A DNA stretch of 64,000 bases. It comes from Sideroxydans sp. CL21. Its GTDB lineage: Bacteria; Pseudomonadota; Gammaproteobacteria; Burkholderiales; Gallionellaceae. The stretch spans positions 3,422,501 through 3,486,500 of the forward strand of contig NZ_LR699166.1 in NCBI RefSeq assembly GCF_902459525.1. The letters run 5' to 3'. The translations under genes were made by a program, and so were the position numbers. Position 1 is the first letter of the stretch. Every line of letters begins with the position of its first letter. The notes beneath the pieces were generated by a model that saw only the letters and a list, made by a program, of their open reading frames with translations, was not told the DNA's origin and ran no database searches. Shown in pieces: positions 38,272 through 48,003 of the stretch.

Positions 38272-38643
38272 ATGACCAAACATACCACTCCCGATCACGC
38301 GCGGCTTGACCGCGTCGTTGCCGAAGCGCGCAAGCAACGCGAGCTGCGCGAGGCCGGATATCGAGAACGGGCTCTCAAATTGTTTCCCTGGATCTGCGGA
38401 CGTTGTGGGCGCGAATTTTCCGGTGCACGGCTGCGCGAGCTGACCGTGCATCACAAAGACCACAACCATGACAACAACCCGCTGGATGGAAGCAACTGGG
38501 AGTTGCTATGCCTGTACTGTCACGATAACGAGCATTCTCGCGTGATGGATGAGGTGGTGCGAGACCGGAATGCTGAGAAACAAACAGTGGCAACGCATAA
38601 TCCCTTCGCAGACCTGAAATCACTGCTGAAGAAAAAAGAGTAG
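38272..38643 (+). CDS. yajD: HNH nuclease family protein, YajD-like
   Basis: 123 residues. An HNH domain is clear: CGRCGREFSG, LTVHHKDHNHDNNP and LLCLYCHDNEHS, with zinc-binding cysteines in CxxC pairs. YajD-like proteins are widespread HNH proteins with no settled function. The ATG at 38272 fits the family start; a frame open upstream to 38179 lacks similarity. Confidence 0.85.
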   Translation: MTKHTTPDHARLDRVVAEARKQRELREAGYRERALKLFPWICGRCGREFSGARLRELTVHHKDHNHDNNPLDGSNWELLCLYCHDNEHSRVMDEVVRDRNAEKQTVATHNPFADLKSLLKKKE

Positions 38644-38687
38644 CGCATGCAGTGCGGTTGCCTGACTCCCGAACGGCGGAACGTTAT

Positions 38688-39074
38688 TTATCTTGAAGGT
38701 GCAAGCAGGCTTTTTTCTTCAGACTGCAATTCGCTCAATTCGGCATCGGTAAACACCCGTGACCGGGAATGGAATGCCTTGCCTTCCGGACCCTCCAGCG
38801 AAAACGTACCGCCTCCGCCCTCGATCACATCGATGATCACCTGTGTGTGCTTCCAATATTCATACTGCGCCTTGCCTATATAAAAAGCGCAGCAGCCGAT
38901 GTCGCCAAGATAGACATCTCCGGCACCGATGGTGATTTCACCGGGCAGAAAACAGTTGGCTGCGCTGTTGTCGCAACAGCCTCCGGACTGGTGAAACATG
39001 AGCGAGCCGTGTTTCTTTTTCAGGGACCCGATCAGCTCCAGCGGAGCCTCTGTGGCAATCACTTTTTCCACCAT
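38688..39074 (-). CDS. DUF779 family protein
   Basis: 128 residues. Conserved cysteine blocks: HQSGGCCDNSAANC, IGCCAFYIG. DUF779 genes are habitually found beside acetaldehyde-type aldehyde dehydrogenases, as here. Function unknown. I chose the ATG at 39074 because GGAG precedes it by 9 bases; an in-frame ATG at 39083 lies too close to that site. Confidence 0.83.
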   Translation of the reverse strand: MVEKVIATEAPLELIGSLKKKHGSLMFHQSGGCCDNSAANCFLPGEITIGAGDVYLGDIGCCAFYIGKAQYEYWKHTQVIIDVIEGGGGTFSLEGPEGKAFHSRSRVFTDAELSELQSEEKSLLAPSR

Positions 39075-39096
39075 GATCTTCATCTCCAATGAATAT

Positions 39097-39114
39097 GGGG
39101 CGGTCGCCCGCCCC
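39097..39114. other. GC hairpin between the aldehyde dehydrogenase and DUF779 genes
   Basis: GGGGCGG - TCGC - CCGCCCC: a perfect 7-bp stem in the intercistronic space, with no T run on the minus strand. It may be an mRNA stabiliser or partial attenuator that lowers DUF779 expression relative to the dehydrogenase. Confidence 0.5.
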
Positions 39115-39155
39115 ACTAAAGAGTCACACACGGGTGACGGGACAAGAACGGGCGA

Positions 39156-40676
39156 TCAGAAGAAGCCGAGTTTCTGCTCGCTATAACTGACCAGCAGGTT
39201 CTTGGTTTGCTGGTAATGGTCGAGCATCATCTTGTGCGTCTCACGGCCGAAACCCGATTCCTTGTAACCTCCGAATGCGGCATGCGCCGGGTATAGATGG
39301 TAGCAGTTGGTCCATACACGACCCGCCTTGATCGCGCGCCCCATGCGGTAGGCCACGTTGCCGTCGCGACTCCACACACCGGCACCGAGTCCATACAGCG
39401 TGTCGTTGGCGATGGCCAAGGCATCGGCCTCATCCTTGAATGTCGTCACCGCCAGCACCGGGCCGAATATCTCCTCCTGGAAGATGCGCATCTTGTTGTG
39501 GCCCTTCAACATGGTCGGCTCGACGTAGTAACCGCCTTTCAGGTCTGCACTGACTTCGGCCCGTTTTCCGCCGATCAGCAGTTGCGCACCTTCCTGCTTG
39601 CCGATATCGAGGTAGGACATGATCTTGGTCATCTGCTCCTGCGAGTTCTGCGCGCCGACCATCGTCTCGGTATCCAGCGGGTTGCCCTGCTTGATCGCCT
39701 TCACGCGTTTGAGGCAACGCTCCATGAATTTGTCGTAAATGGATTCCTGTATCAGTGCACGCGAGGGGCAGGTGCACACCTCGCCCTTGTTGAACGCGAA
39801 CAGCACGAGGCCTTCGATCGCCTTGTCATAAAAACCGTCGTCGACGCGGGCGATGTCGCCGAAAAAGATATTGGGCGACTTGCCGCCGAGTTCCAGTGTG
39901 ACCGGAATCAGGTTATTGGCGGCAGCCTGCGCGATCACCCGGCCCGTGCTGGTGGATCCGGTAAAGGCGATCTTGGCGATGCGCTTGCTGGTCGCAAGCG
40001 GAAAGCCTGCCTCGCGGCCGTGGCCATTGACGATGTTGAGTACTCCGGGCGGCAGTATGTCAGCGATCAGCTCTGTCAGGATCAGGATGCTGATCGGCGT
40101 TTCCGAAGCCGGTTTCAGCACGACACAGTTGCCACCACCGATAGCCGGCGCCAACTTCCATGTCGCCATCAGAATCGGGAAATTCCACGGGATGATCTGA
40201 CCGACCACGCCCAGTGGTTCGTGAAAATGATAGGCAACTGTGGTCTCGTCGATATCGGAAATGCCGCCTTCCTGCGCGCGCACACAGCCGGCGAAATAGC
40301 GGAAGTGATCCACGGTCAGCGGAATATCGGCAGCCAGCGTTTCGCGTATCGGTTTGCCGTTATCCACCGTTTCCGCATAGGCGATCAGTTCGAGATTGGC
40401 TTCGATGCGATCCGCGATCTTCAGCATCAGGTTGGAACGTTCGGTGGCAGAGGTCTTCCCCCACTTGTCGGCGGCGGCATGTGCCGCATCAAGAGCCAAT
40501 TCGATGTCTTCTGCACCCGAGCGGGCGGCCTTGGTATAGGGCTTGCCGTTGATCGGGGAAATGACATCAAAGTATTCACCCTTCAACGGGGCGACCCATT
40601 TGCCGCCGATGAAGTTGTCATATTGTTTCTTGTAAACGATCTTGGCGCCGGCGGAGCCGGGAGCGGCGTATATCAT
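39156..40676 (-). CDS. NAD-dependent aldehyde dehydrogenase (acetaldehyde type)
   Basis: 506 residues. Cofactor-binding FTGSTSTGR, catalytic glutamate in [10 protein letters not shown] and catalytic cysteine in [11 protein letters not shown]. The double cysteine CTC and the overall sequence resemble ExaC/AldA-type acetaldehyde dehydrogenases that oxidise acetaldehyde to acetate. AAGGAGG precedes the ATG by 5 bases. The following DUF779 gene is its usual companion. Confidence 0.92.
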   Translation of the reverse strand: MIYAAPGSAGAKIVYKKQYDNFIGGKWVAPLKGEYFDVISPINGKPYTKAARSGAEDIELALDAAHAAADKWGKTSATERSNLMLKIADRIEANLELIAYAETVDNGKPIRETLAADIPLTVDHFRYFAGCVRAQEGGISDIDETTVAYHFHEPLGVVGQIIPWNFPILMATWKLAPAIGGGNCVVLKPASETPISILILTELIADILPPGVLNIVNGHGREAGFPLATSKRIAKIAFTGSTSTGRVIAQAAANNLIPVTLELGGKSPNIFFGDIARVDDGFYDKAIEGLVLFAFNKGEVCTCPSRALIQESIYDKFMERCLKRVKAIKQGNPLDTETMVGAQNSQEQMTKIMSYLDIGKQEGAQLLIGGKRAEVSADLKGGYYVEPTMLKGHNKMRIFQEEIFGPVLAVTTFKDEADALAIANDTLYGLGAGVWSRDGNVAYRMGRAIKAGRVWTNCYHLYPAHAAFGGYKESGFGRETHKMMLDHYQQTKNLLVSYSEQKLGFF

Positions 40677-40864
40677 GTTGCCTCCTTATGTTGATGATGA
40701 CTGAACGGAACGACCGCTGAACAGGATTGTGGTGAGCGGCTATTGCCGGATGAATATGAACTGCAATGGATATTTCGCCCGATATTCAGGATCGGGATTT
40801 TGCAGCTTCTCTGGAACCAATAGCATCTGGTCAGGAAGGAGATTTCACGCGTCAACATATTCGT

Positions 40865-41020
40865 TTAACGGGCGCCCTTGTGATCTTTCTGACCGTCATT
40901 CTTATGCCTGCCGGCAACCTCGGTCACTTCCGCTTTTTGCTTTTGCTTGTTCACTTCTTCCGCACTAAATGACTTCGGTTGCACGGGTTGATTATGCTGA
41001 ACTTTGGTTTGCTGGGTCAT
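40865..41020 (-). CDS. Small basic hydrophilic protein (51 aa), family not recognised
   Basis: A short frame starting MTQQTKVQHN with an excellent ribosome-binding site (AGGAGACCCTC then ATG) and ending KGAR. It is rich in Lys, Gln and His, with no hydrophobic segment, and looks disordered. It sits ~190 bp upstream of the aldehyde dehydrogenase start on the same strand. The overlapping plus-strand frame has no ribosome-binding site. Regions 40677-40864 and 41021-41277 hold only promoters as far as I can see. Confidence 0.5.
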   Translation of the reverse strand: MTQQTKVQHNQPVQPKSFSAEEVNKQKQKAEVTEVAGRHKNDGQKDHKGAR

Positions 41021-41277
41021 GAGGGTCTCCTGAAAATGTAGTTCGCCATAAGCATCACATTCGACGACGGCGAAACACCACCTTGCGCCCGACCAGTTGC
41101 AAACTCTGTGCGATGGATAACATAAAACGTTCGCTCATTCGACTGAAGTCATATTGTCGACAAAACTAAAATTATTTTTCAATCACACTAAGTATTTGCA
41201 GCCGGGGTGCCGACAACAAGACCTGTATATAATCAATTTATGTGTCCTTTCCCCATCTCCGACAGCTGAACCGGCTC

Positions 41278-43125
41278 ATGACAACATCCCTGCCTGCAAA
41301 TGCGGAACTGTATCGCCATGCCTTTGAGGGGATGTGCGACCCGGTCCTGTTGCTCAAGGATGGTCGTTTTGTGGACTGCAATGCCGCCACTCTGAGTATG
41401 CTCGGGGGAATCGCAAAACCCGAGCTCGTCAATCACACACCCGGCGACATCTCGCCCGAGTATCAACCCGATGGCCGAGCCTCCGCCGAAAAAGCCGACG
41501 CAATGATCGCGACTGCAATGAGCGATGGTTTCCACCGGTTCGAATGGATGCATGCGCGCGCGGATGGCTCCGAGTTCCTTGTCGAGATATCGCTGACTCC
41601 AATCACGGTGGGCGGCGAGGTGATCCTGCTCACCCTTTGGCGCGATATTACCGGGCGCAAACAGGCCGAGAGGTTCGAACAGTTTCGCAGCCGCGTGCTG
41701 GAATTGCTGGCTGGCGATCAACTGCTCCCCGTTATTCTTGAAGCCATCGTGCTTGGCGTGGAACAGCTGGATTCAGCAATGCTTTGCACCATTTTATTGT
41801 TGGACAAGGGTGGAAAGCATCTGAAGACTGGGGCCGCGCCCAGCTTGCCCGACTTCTATAACAGGGCTATCGAAACCGTCGAGATAGGCATCGGCGTCGG
41901 TTCATGTGGTACTGCCGCCTATACCGGCGAACGCGTCGTCGTCGACGACATTGCAACTCACCCTTATTGGGCGCCCTTCAAGGAACTCGCGGCCAAGGCC
42001 AGAGTGGGTGCCTGCTGGTCACAGCCTATCCGCAACTCGACGGGCCAGGTTCTGGGCACTTTCGCCATCTATCATCATGCAGCCCACACACCTAAAGAGT
42101 CCGATCTGCAACTTATCGAGCACACCGCCCATCTCGCCAGCATTGCCATCGAGCGCAGCGTAGCGGCAGAAAAGCTGCGCGACAGCGAGGCCCACTATCG
42201 GTTGCTCACGGAAGATGCGCTGGACGTGATCTGGAAAACGGACAGCGAACTGCGCATGACCTATATCAGCCCTGCGGATGAGCGGCTGCGGGGTTACAAA
42301 GCCGACGAAGTGGTCGGCCATCATGTTTTTGAACTATTCACCGATGAAGGAGTAGCAACCGTCAAGGAAATCATGCGCCAGAGAAAGGCGATCGGATCGC
42401 AATCGACTCAGGCGGATTTTATAAACTTCGAGGCGCAGCATCGCTGCAAGGACGGCAGCGTGATATGGGGCGAGGTCTTCTCCACCCCCATGTTCGACGA
42501 GCAGGGTGCGATCACCGGATATCACGGCATCACCCGGGAGATCAGCAAACGCAAACAAATGGAAGAACAGGTTCGCTTGTTGGCATTCCATGACTCGCTC
42601 ACCAACTTGCCGAACCGCCGCCTGCTTTACGACCGCCTGAAGCAGTCCATGGCTTCAAGCAAGCGCAGCGGCCGCTATAACGCGGTGATGTTCCTGGATC
42701 TCGACAACTTCAAACCGCTGAATGACGCGCACGGACATGAGGCGGGTGATTTGCTGCTGATCATCGCAGCGGACCGCCTGAAAAGATCGGTTCGCGAAAT
42801 CGACACCGTTGCACGCTTCGGCGGCGATGAGTTCGTTGTGGTGCTCAATGAACTGGATGTGGACAAGACCGCCTCCACAGCACTGGCCGGCACTGTTGCC
42901 GAAAAGATCCGTACCGCTTTATCCGCACCCTACCTGCTGACCATCAGCAAGGATGGGAAAACGGACATCGTGATCGAGCATCGCTGCACGGTAAGCATCG
43001 GCGTCGTTGTGTTCATCAACCACGAAGTGAGCCAGGACGATATCCTGAAGTGGGCCGATGCGACGATGTATATGGCCAAAGAGGGCGGGCGCAATCTGAT
43101 CCGGTTCCATGAAGGACATATTTGA
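41278..43125 (+). CDS. Cytoplasmic diguanylate cyclase, PAS-GAF-PAS-GGDEF
   Basis: 615 residues from the ATG at 41278. PAS (about 5-120), GAF (about 130-290), PAS with PAC (about 300-430) and GGDEF (about 445-610) domains. The active-site GGDEF is at 515-519; an inhibitory-site RxxD (REID) lies five residues before, so product inhibition is likely. No membrane segment. It makes c-di-GMP in response to an unknown small molecule or redox signal. A GTG at 41242 could extend it by 12 residues, but a TATAAT at 41228-41233 would then leave no leader. Confidence 0.9.
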   Translation: MTTSLPANAELYRHAFEGMCDPVLLLKDGRFVDCNAATLSMLGGIAKPELVNHTPGDISPEYQPDGRASAEKADAMIATAMSDGFHRFEWMHARADGSEFLVEISLTPITVGGEVILLTLWRDITGRKQAERFEQFRSRVLELLAGDQLLPVILEAIVLGVEQLDSAMLCTILLLDKGGKHLKTGAAPSLPDFYNRAIETVEIGIGVGSCGTAAYTGERVVVDDIATHPYWAPFKELAAKARVGACWSQPIRNSTGQVLGTFAIYHHAAHTPKESDLQLIEHTAHLASIAIERSVAAEKLRDSEAHYRLLTEDALDVIWKTDSELRMTYISPADERLRGYKADEVVGHHVFELFTDEGVATVKEIMRQRKAIGSQSTQADFINFEAQHRCKDGSVIWGEVFSTPMFDEQGAITGYHGITREISKRKQMEEQVRLLAFHDSLTNLPNRRLLYDRLKQSMASSKRSGRYNAVMFLDLDNFKPLNDAHGHEAGDLLLIIAADRLKRSVREIDTVARFGGDEFVVVLNELDVDKTASTALAGTVAEKIRTALSAPYLLTISKDGKTDIVIEHRCTVSIGVVVFINHEVSQDDILKWADATMYMAKEGGRNLIRFHEGHI

Positions 43126-43613
43126 GCATCTGCGCCAAATTTTTTTCTGGGTATCCGGAACTGATGATTTAGAGACTGATGATTTAAATGAACAAGCAGA
43201 GTCTCTTGTACGAGATGGCAAGTCGAAAACAACATAGAATCATTTATTGAACGATAGAATGAAAGTCGCAAATCGCAGCCAAAAGAAGACATTCGATAAG
43301 AACTGAGCGCTGATCAAAAAAGGTTCAATAGTTGGAATAATTATCCTTTCAATCCTTATAGGTGCGGTGTATTCTGTGCTCAATCGAAAAAAGGCCGAAT
43401 GGCCTAATGGAATATTAGACTCGCTGCGGATGTAAAGTGAACTGCGGATATGCCTAAAAAATGGGAGCCACCACCGGCTCCAAACCCTCCGATCAAATTA
43501 ATGCTCAAACATCTATCTAGGATCTCCCGAAACACGCTGGCGATCTAGCAAAGTAATGTTTTGTGTATCGTCAGGAAGAAGTTGAAAATTGATGTTATTT
43601 ATTCATATTTAAA
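43126..43613. other. 488-bp AT-rich gap between two c-di-GMP enzyme genes
   Basis: No convincing gene. It has a short direct repeat ACTGATGATTTA at about 43161-43182, a hairpin-forming GGCCGAATGGCC (43393-43404), and a 41-codon frame (43310-43435, CTG only as a start) with one good membrane segment (SIVGIIILSILIGAVYSVL), which may be the leftover of a small membrane protein. The promoter of the following gene must lie in the last part. Confidence 0.4.
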
Positions 43614-46565
43614 ATGCTTAACAAAAATTTGAGTATCAGAGTTCGACTGCTTCTCTTGATCGGTTTTGCGGCGTTTGCAACCCTGTGTGTGCTGGTGTAT
43701 TTTGCCGTTTCCCAGCGGAATTATCTATTATCCGAAGCCAAAGACGGCGTGCATGACACCGCAATGCGCATTGCACGCGATCAAACCAACGTTATAAATT
43801 TCGCAAACCAGTTAGATAATTTACTGGTGCAGTTTCACAATTTTGGTGGTCTGCTGCCCGCAAAAGATTGTCCGCAAATGCTTGCGCAACTGCTGAGCCA
43901 GGATTCGAGACTGGCCAATATATTGCTGGCCGACGTTCGTGGCAATGTCTTCTGTAATGCCGTCGCGGTTGCTCGACCGATCAATATTGCCGATCGAGAA
44001 TACTTCCATAAAGTACTTGTTAATGAGCGCGGCGTAGTTGGGAAAGCGATTTTTAGTCGTACGAACGGGAAATGGGAATTACCTATTGCCAAGAGGTTGC
44101 TCGACAGAGACGGTCACGTCCGGGGTGTTCTGGTCGTCGCAATCGATCTGCAATGGGTAAATCGTGAGTTGTCTCACTCGATCCGCCAAGACGCGCGTAT
44201 CGGACTGATAGACAGCAGGGGTATCGTTCTTGCCAGGTATCCGGACGCGGAAAAATGGGTAACCCGCGATGCATCGGATACGCCGTTTTTCAAAGATTTG
44301 ATAGCTCATTTTGGCACAGGTAATGGCGAATCTCTCGGATTTGACGGGGTACCCCGTATCTATGGATATGCACATTTCGCCGACACAACGGATGGGCCGA
44401 TTTATCTGTGGGTCGCCGTATCAAGGGACTCTGTAACCAGCCAGATAAATCAAAATCTGATTCTAACCATTGCTATCTGTGTCGCGCTGCTTGCGGCTCT
44501 GTTCGGCATTGTGTGGTTCGGCAGCGAATGGTTGTTGCTGCGCCCGATTTCGGTAATTACCGGGGTGGCGCGCAGGCTTGGACAGGGTGACCATGGAGTT
44601 CGTACCGGCCTTGATTACAACAACGGCGAGATCGGATACCTTGCACAATCCATCGACAAAATGGCCATTGCGCTGATGTCGAAAAACGAGATTCTGCGCC
44701 TGAACCGATCCCTCAAGCTGCTAAGTGAATGCAACTCGGCCCTGATACGTGCCGAGCATGAAGAGCAACTGCTTGCCATAATATGTCACTTGGCAGTGGA
44801 GACGGGCGGCTACGTGATGGCATGGGTAGGATACGCAGAACATAACGATGCGAAGACCGTGCGTCCGATTGCCCAATCGGGTTATGAAGAAGGCTATCTG
44901 AATGGCATCAACATCACATGGGCCGATAGGCAACACGGGTGGGGGCCGACCGGTACCGCAATCAGAACCGGCACTACGGTGATCAACCAGGAGTGCCTGA
45001 CCAATCCGAAAATGGCTCCGTGGCGTGAGGCCGCCATTAAACGCGGCTACCAGTCCAGCATTGCGCTACCCTTAATTTGCGACAAGCAAATATTGGGCGC
45101 ACTCACCATTTACGCCGCCGATCCCTACGCATTTGGCAAGGAAGAGCAAGCACTGCTTGAAGAGCTTGCAAACGATCTTGCCTACGGAATCCAGACACTG
45201 CGGGCTCGTATCGAGCACGACGCAGCACAAAGACAGCTTGAATTTATTGCCAACCACGACATCCTGACAGGATTGCCCAACCGCCTTCTGCTGCATGATC
45301 GCTTTGAACAGGCGATGGCGCATGCGAAACGAGAAAATTCTGAAATGGCTGTGCTTTTCCTCGACCTCGACAACTTCAACCAGGTCAATGACACTCTTGG
45401 TCATCAAGTGGGTGACCAACTTCTGGTCGCGGTTGCAGAGCGATTGCAAGGATGCGTTCGCGAAACCGACATCATCAGCCGACCGGGCGGCGATGAATTC
45501 GTAATTCTGCTGACCAATTTTAATGATCAGGGCTCCATCGATGCAATTGCACAGAATATCATCGAGGCTTTTTCCGAGCCTTTCGATGTCGATAGCAACA
45601 TACTGATTACATCCTTCAGTATCGGAATCAGTATTTTTCCCGTTGACGGCAGCAACTTTAGTTCACTGCTCAAACATGCCGACACCGCGTTATATAAGGC
45701 TAAAGATTCGGGGCGAAACACCTATCGATACTTCTCGCAGCAAATGAAAGTCAACGAACTGGAGCACATGCAATTGCAGGGGGAGCTGCGCAACGCGATC
45801 AGGAACCAGGAATTCCTCCTGCACTACCAGCCGCAAATCGATGTGGCTAACGGGCTCATCATTGGGGCTGAAGCTCTGGTGCGCTGGCAACATCCCGAAC
45901 GGGGACTGATATCGCCGGCAAAATTCATTCCCCTAGCCGAGCGTAGCGGCCTGATCATTCCGCTGGGCGAATGGATACTCAATGAAGCGTGCAGGCAGGC
46001 CCAAGCTTGGCAGGCGATTTATCAACACCATCCGATCACGGTTGCAGTCAATCTTTCTGCATTGCAATTCAAACGCGGCGACATCCTCGAATCCGTGAAG
46101 AGCGCACTCGACAATTCCGGTCTGCCAGCGAGTCAGCTAGAGTTGGAATTGACCGAATCCGTGCTATTACAGGACGTGGAATCCGTCATGAAGACCATTC
46201 ACGGCCTGAAGGAGATCGGAGTCAGGCTCTCCATCGACGATTTTGGAACGGGATATTCCAGCCTCTCCTACCTGAAGCGTCTGGCAGTAGATAAACTCAA
46301 GATTGACCAGTCATTCGTTCGTGATATGTCGGTTGACCCCGACGATGCTGCAATCGTGAAAGCAATCATACAGCTCGGGCACACACTGCAACTTTCCGTG
46401 ATTGCAGAGGGCGTCGAAAACGAAGATCAACTTGTCATTCTCAGAAACTATGGATGCGACGAGATTCAAGGTTACTTGTACAGCCGTCCACTCCCGGCCG
46501 AGGAGTTCGCGGCCTTTGTCCGCTCTGAAAAACTGCATTCCAAGCTATTAAACAAGCCGAGTTGA
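43614..46565 (+). CDS. Membrane c-di-GMP enzyme: dCACHE-HAMP-GAF-GGDEF-EAL
   Basis: 983 residues. Membrane segment about 12-30, periplasmic dCACHE-type sensor (35-280, IADREYFHKVL motif), second membrane segment about 283-305, HAMP (306-360), GAF (370-520), GGDEF (540-700) and EAL (715-965). GGDEF at 625-629 has an RxxD inhibitory site (RETD) five residues before. The EAL domain keeps EALVRW (753), NLSALQF, ELTES, DDFGTGYSS and EGVENE, so both synthesis and breakdown look possible. A bifunctional enzyme or one that uses GGDEF as GTP sensor. Confidence 0.92.
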   Translation: MLNKNLSIRVRLLLLIGFAAFATLCVLVYFAVSQRNYLLSEAKDGVHDTAMRIARDQTNVINFANQLDNLLVQFHNFGGLLPAKDCPQMLAQLLSQDSRLANILLADVRGNVFCNAVAVARPINIADREYFHKVLVNERGVVGKAIFSRTNGKWELPIAKRLLDRDGHVRGVLVVAIDLQWVNRELSHSIRQDARIGLIDSRGIVLARYPDAEKWVTRDASDTPFFKDLIAHFGTGNGESLGFDGVPRIYGYAHFADTTDGPIYLWVAVSRDSVTSQINQNLILTIAICVALLAALFGIVWFGSEWLLLRPISVITGVARRLGQGDHGVRTGLDYNNGEIGYLAQSIDKMAIALMSKNEILRLNRSLKLLSECNSALIRAEHEEQLLAIICHLAVETGGYVMAWVGYAEHNDAKTVRPIAQSGYEEGYLNGINITWADRQHGWGPTGTAIRTGTTVINQECLTNPKMAPWREAAIKRGYQSSIALPLICDKQILGALTIYAADPYAFGKEEQALLEELANDLAYGIQTLRARIEHDAAQRQLEFIANHDILTGLPNRLLLHDRFEQAMAHAKRENSEMAVLFLDLDNFNQVNDTLGHQVGDQLLVAVAERLQGCVRETDIISRPGGDEFVILLTNFNDQGSIDAIAQNIIEAFSEPFDVDSNILITSFSIGISIFPVDGSNFSSLLKHADTALYKAKDSGRNTYRYFSQQMKVNELEHMQLQGELRNAIRNQEFLLHYQPQIDVANGLIIGAEALVRWQHPERGLISPAKFIPLAERSGLIIPLGEWILNEACRQAQAWQAIYQHHPITVAVNLSALQFKRGDILESVKSALDNSGLPASQLELELTESVLLQDVESVMKTIHGLKEIGVRLSIDDFGTGYSSLSYLKRLAVDKLKIDQSFVRDMSVDPDDAAIVKAIIQLGHTLQLSVIAEGVENEDQLVILRNYGCDEIQGYLYSRPLPAEEFAAFVRSEKLHSKLLNKPS

Positions 46566-46846
46566 ACTGCTGCCGTTTTGTACCAGTTCAGAAAGCATTT
46601 TGTCCTATACGTCTGTACATCAACGGCTGAAAATTTGGCGACCCTGAATGTCGGCTTTGGAGTAGCTTGACCTTGTGGGTTAGAAAGCGACAGCCAACCA
46701 GAAACTGGCGTATGTCCGCCGTCCCTGCAACAACGTGCATATGAAATCAATCACAAATTCCGGATATCTTTTTCGCTTTGCCTTTAACATCGTTACACTG
46801 ACCATCCATTCCGCGTTACCCCAACCCGAACCACAAGGACGAACCC

Positions 46847-48001
46847 ATGCAGAACTTCACCTTCCATAATCCGACACGCATCCTCTTTGGCAAAGGCCGC
46901 ATCGCCGATATCTCCCGCGAAATCCCGGCCGGAGCGCGCGTATTGATCACCTACGGCGGCGGCAGTGTCGTCAAGACCGGCACGCTGGCCGAAGTGAAGT
47001 CCGCACTTAAGGGCTATACGGTCTTCGAGTTTTCCGGCATCGAGCCCAACCCGACTTACGAAACGCTGATGCAGGCCGTCGAACTCGCGCGCCGCGAAAA
47101 AATCGATTTCCTGCTCGCCGTCGGCGGCGGTTCGGTGATTGACGGTACCAAGTTCATCGCCGCCGCCGTCCCCTTCGCAGGCGATCCCTGGGACATCCTC
47201 GCCAAGCAAGCCAAGGTCAAGACTGCAATCCCTTTCGGCTGCGTGCTCACGCTGTCCGCAACCGGTTCCGAGATGAACAACGGCGCCGTGGTGACGCGGC
47301 GCGCCAGCAATGACAAGCTGGTCTTTCTCAGTTCGCAGGTCTTCCCGCGCTTCTCCGTGCTCGATCCGGTCAAGACTTTCACCCTCCCACCGCGCCAGGT
47401 TGCCAACGGTGTCGTCGATGCCTTCGTGCATGTGATCGAGCAATACCTCACCTATCCGGTCGATGCAAAGGTTCAGGACCGCTTTGCCGAGGGACTGCTG
47501 CTGACACTGATCGAGGAAGGACCGAAGGCATTGCAGGAACCGGAGAATTATTCGGTACGCGCCAACCTCATGTGGACAGCGACATTGGCACTCAACGGTT
47601 TGATCGGCGCCGGTGTGCCTCAGGATTGGGCGACCCACATGCTCGGGCATGAACTCACCGTGCTGCACGGACTGGACCATGCCCAGACCCTGGCCGTGAT
47701 CCTCCCTGCCATGCTGCAGATGCGGCGCAAGGAAAAGCGCGAGAAATTATTGCAGTACGCGGATCGTGTCTGGGGACTGCACGAAGGCAGCGCGGATGCG
47801 CGCATCGACCAAGCCATCGAGCACACCCGCCGTTTCTTCGAATCGTTGCAAGTGCCGACACGGCTGTCAGCTTACGGCATCAGCGCCAACGCGATACCGG
47901 CACTGGTCGCCCAGCTGCAGCGGCACGGCGCGGTTGGGCTGGGCGAGCACCAGGATTTCGATATCCAACGTTCGCAGCGCGTATACGAACTGGCTGCCTG
48001 A
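46847..48001 (+). CDS. yqhD: Iron-containing alcohol dehydrogenase, YqhD-like
   Basis: 384 residues. NAD(P) motif AVGGGSVIDGTKFIAA, and metal ligands in DAFVHVIEQYL and GHELTVLHGLDHAQTL. The sequence start MQNFTFHNPTRILFGKG is characteristic of YqhD, an NADPH-dependent aldehyde reductase that scavenges short-chain and lipid-derived aldehydes. The ~280 bp upstream hold its promoter but no gene. Confidence 0.92.
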   Translation: MQNFTFHNPTRILFGKGRIADISREIPAGARVLITYGGGSVVKTGTLAEVKSALKGYTVFEFSGIEPNPTYETLMQAVELARREKIDFLLAVGGGSVIDGTKFIAAAVPFAGDPWDILAKQAKVKTAIPFGCVLTLSATGSEMNNGAVVTRRASNDKLVFLSSQVFPRFSVLDPVKTFTLPPRQVANGVVDAFVHVIEQYLTYPVDAKVQDRFAEGLLLTLIEEGPKALQEPENYSVRANLMWTATLALNGLIGAGVPQDWATHMLGHELTVLHGLDHAQTLAVILPAMLQMRRKEKREKLLQYADRVWGLHEGSADARIDQAIEHTRRFFESLQVPTRLSAYGISANAIPALVAQLQRHGAVGLGEHQDFDIQRSQRVYELAA

Positions 48002-48003
48002 AT

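Noticed and set aside
39297-40694. 465-codon open frame on the plus strand
   Set aside because: Antisense to the aldehyde dehydrogenase, which has all catalytic motifs.
40766-40972. 68-codon plus-strand frame with a hydrophobic stretch
   Set aside because: No ribosome-binding site; it overlaps a minus-strand small gene that has a strong one.
41095-41115. Possible sigma-54 promoter (GCAC-N5-TTGC on the minus strand)
   Set aside because: The -24 box lacks the GG doublet and there is no enhancer-binding protein gene nearby.
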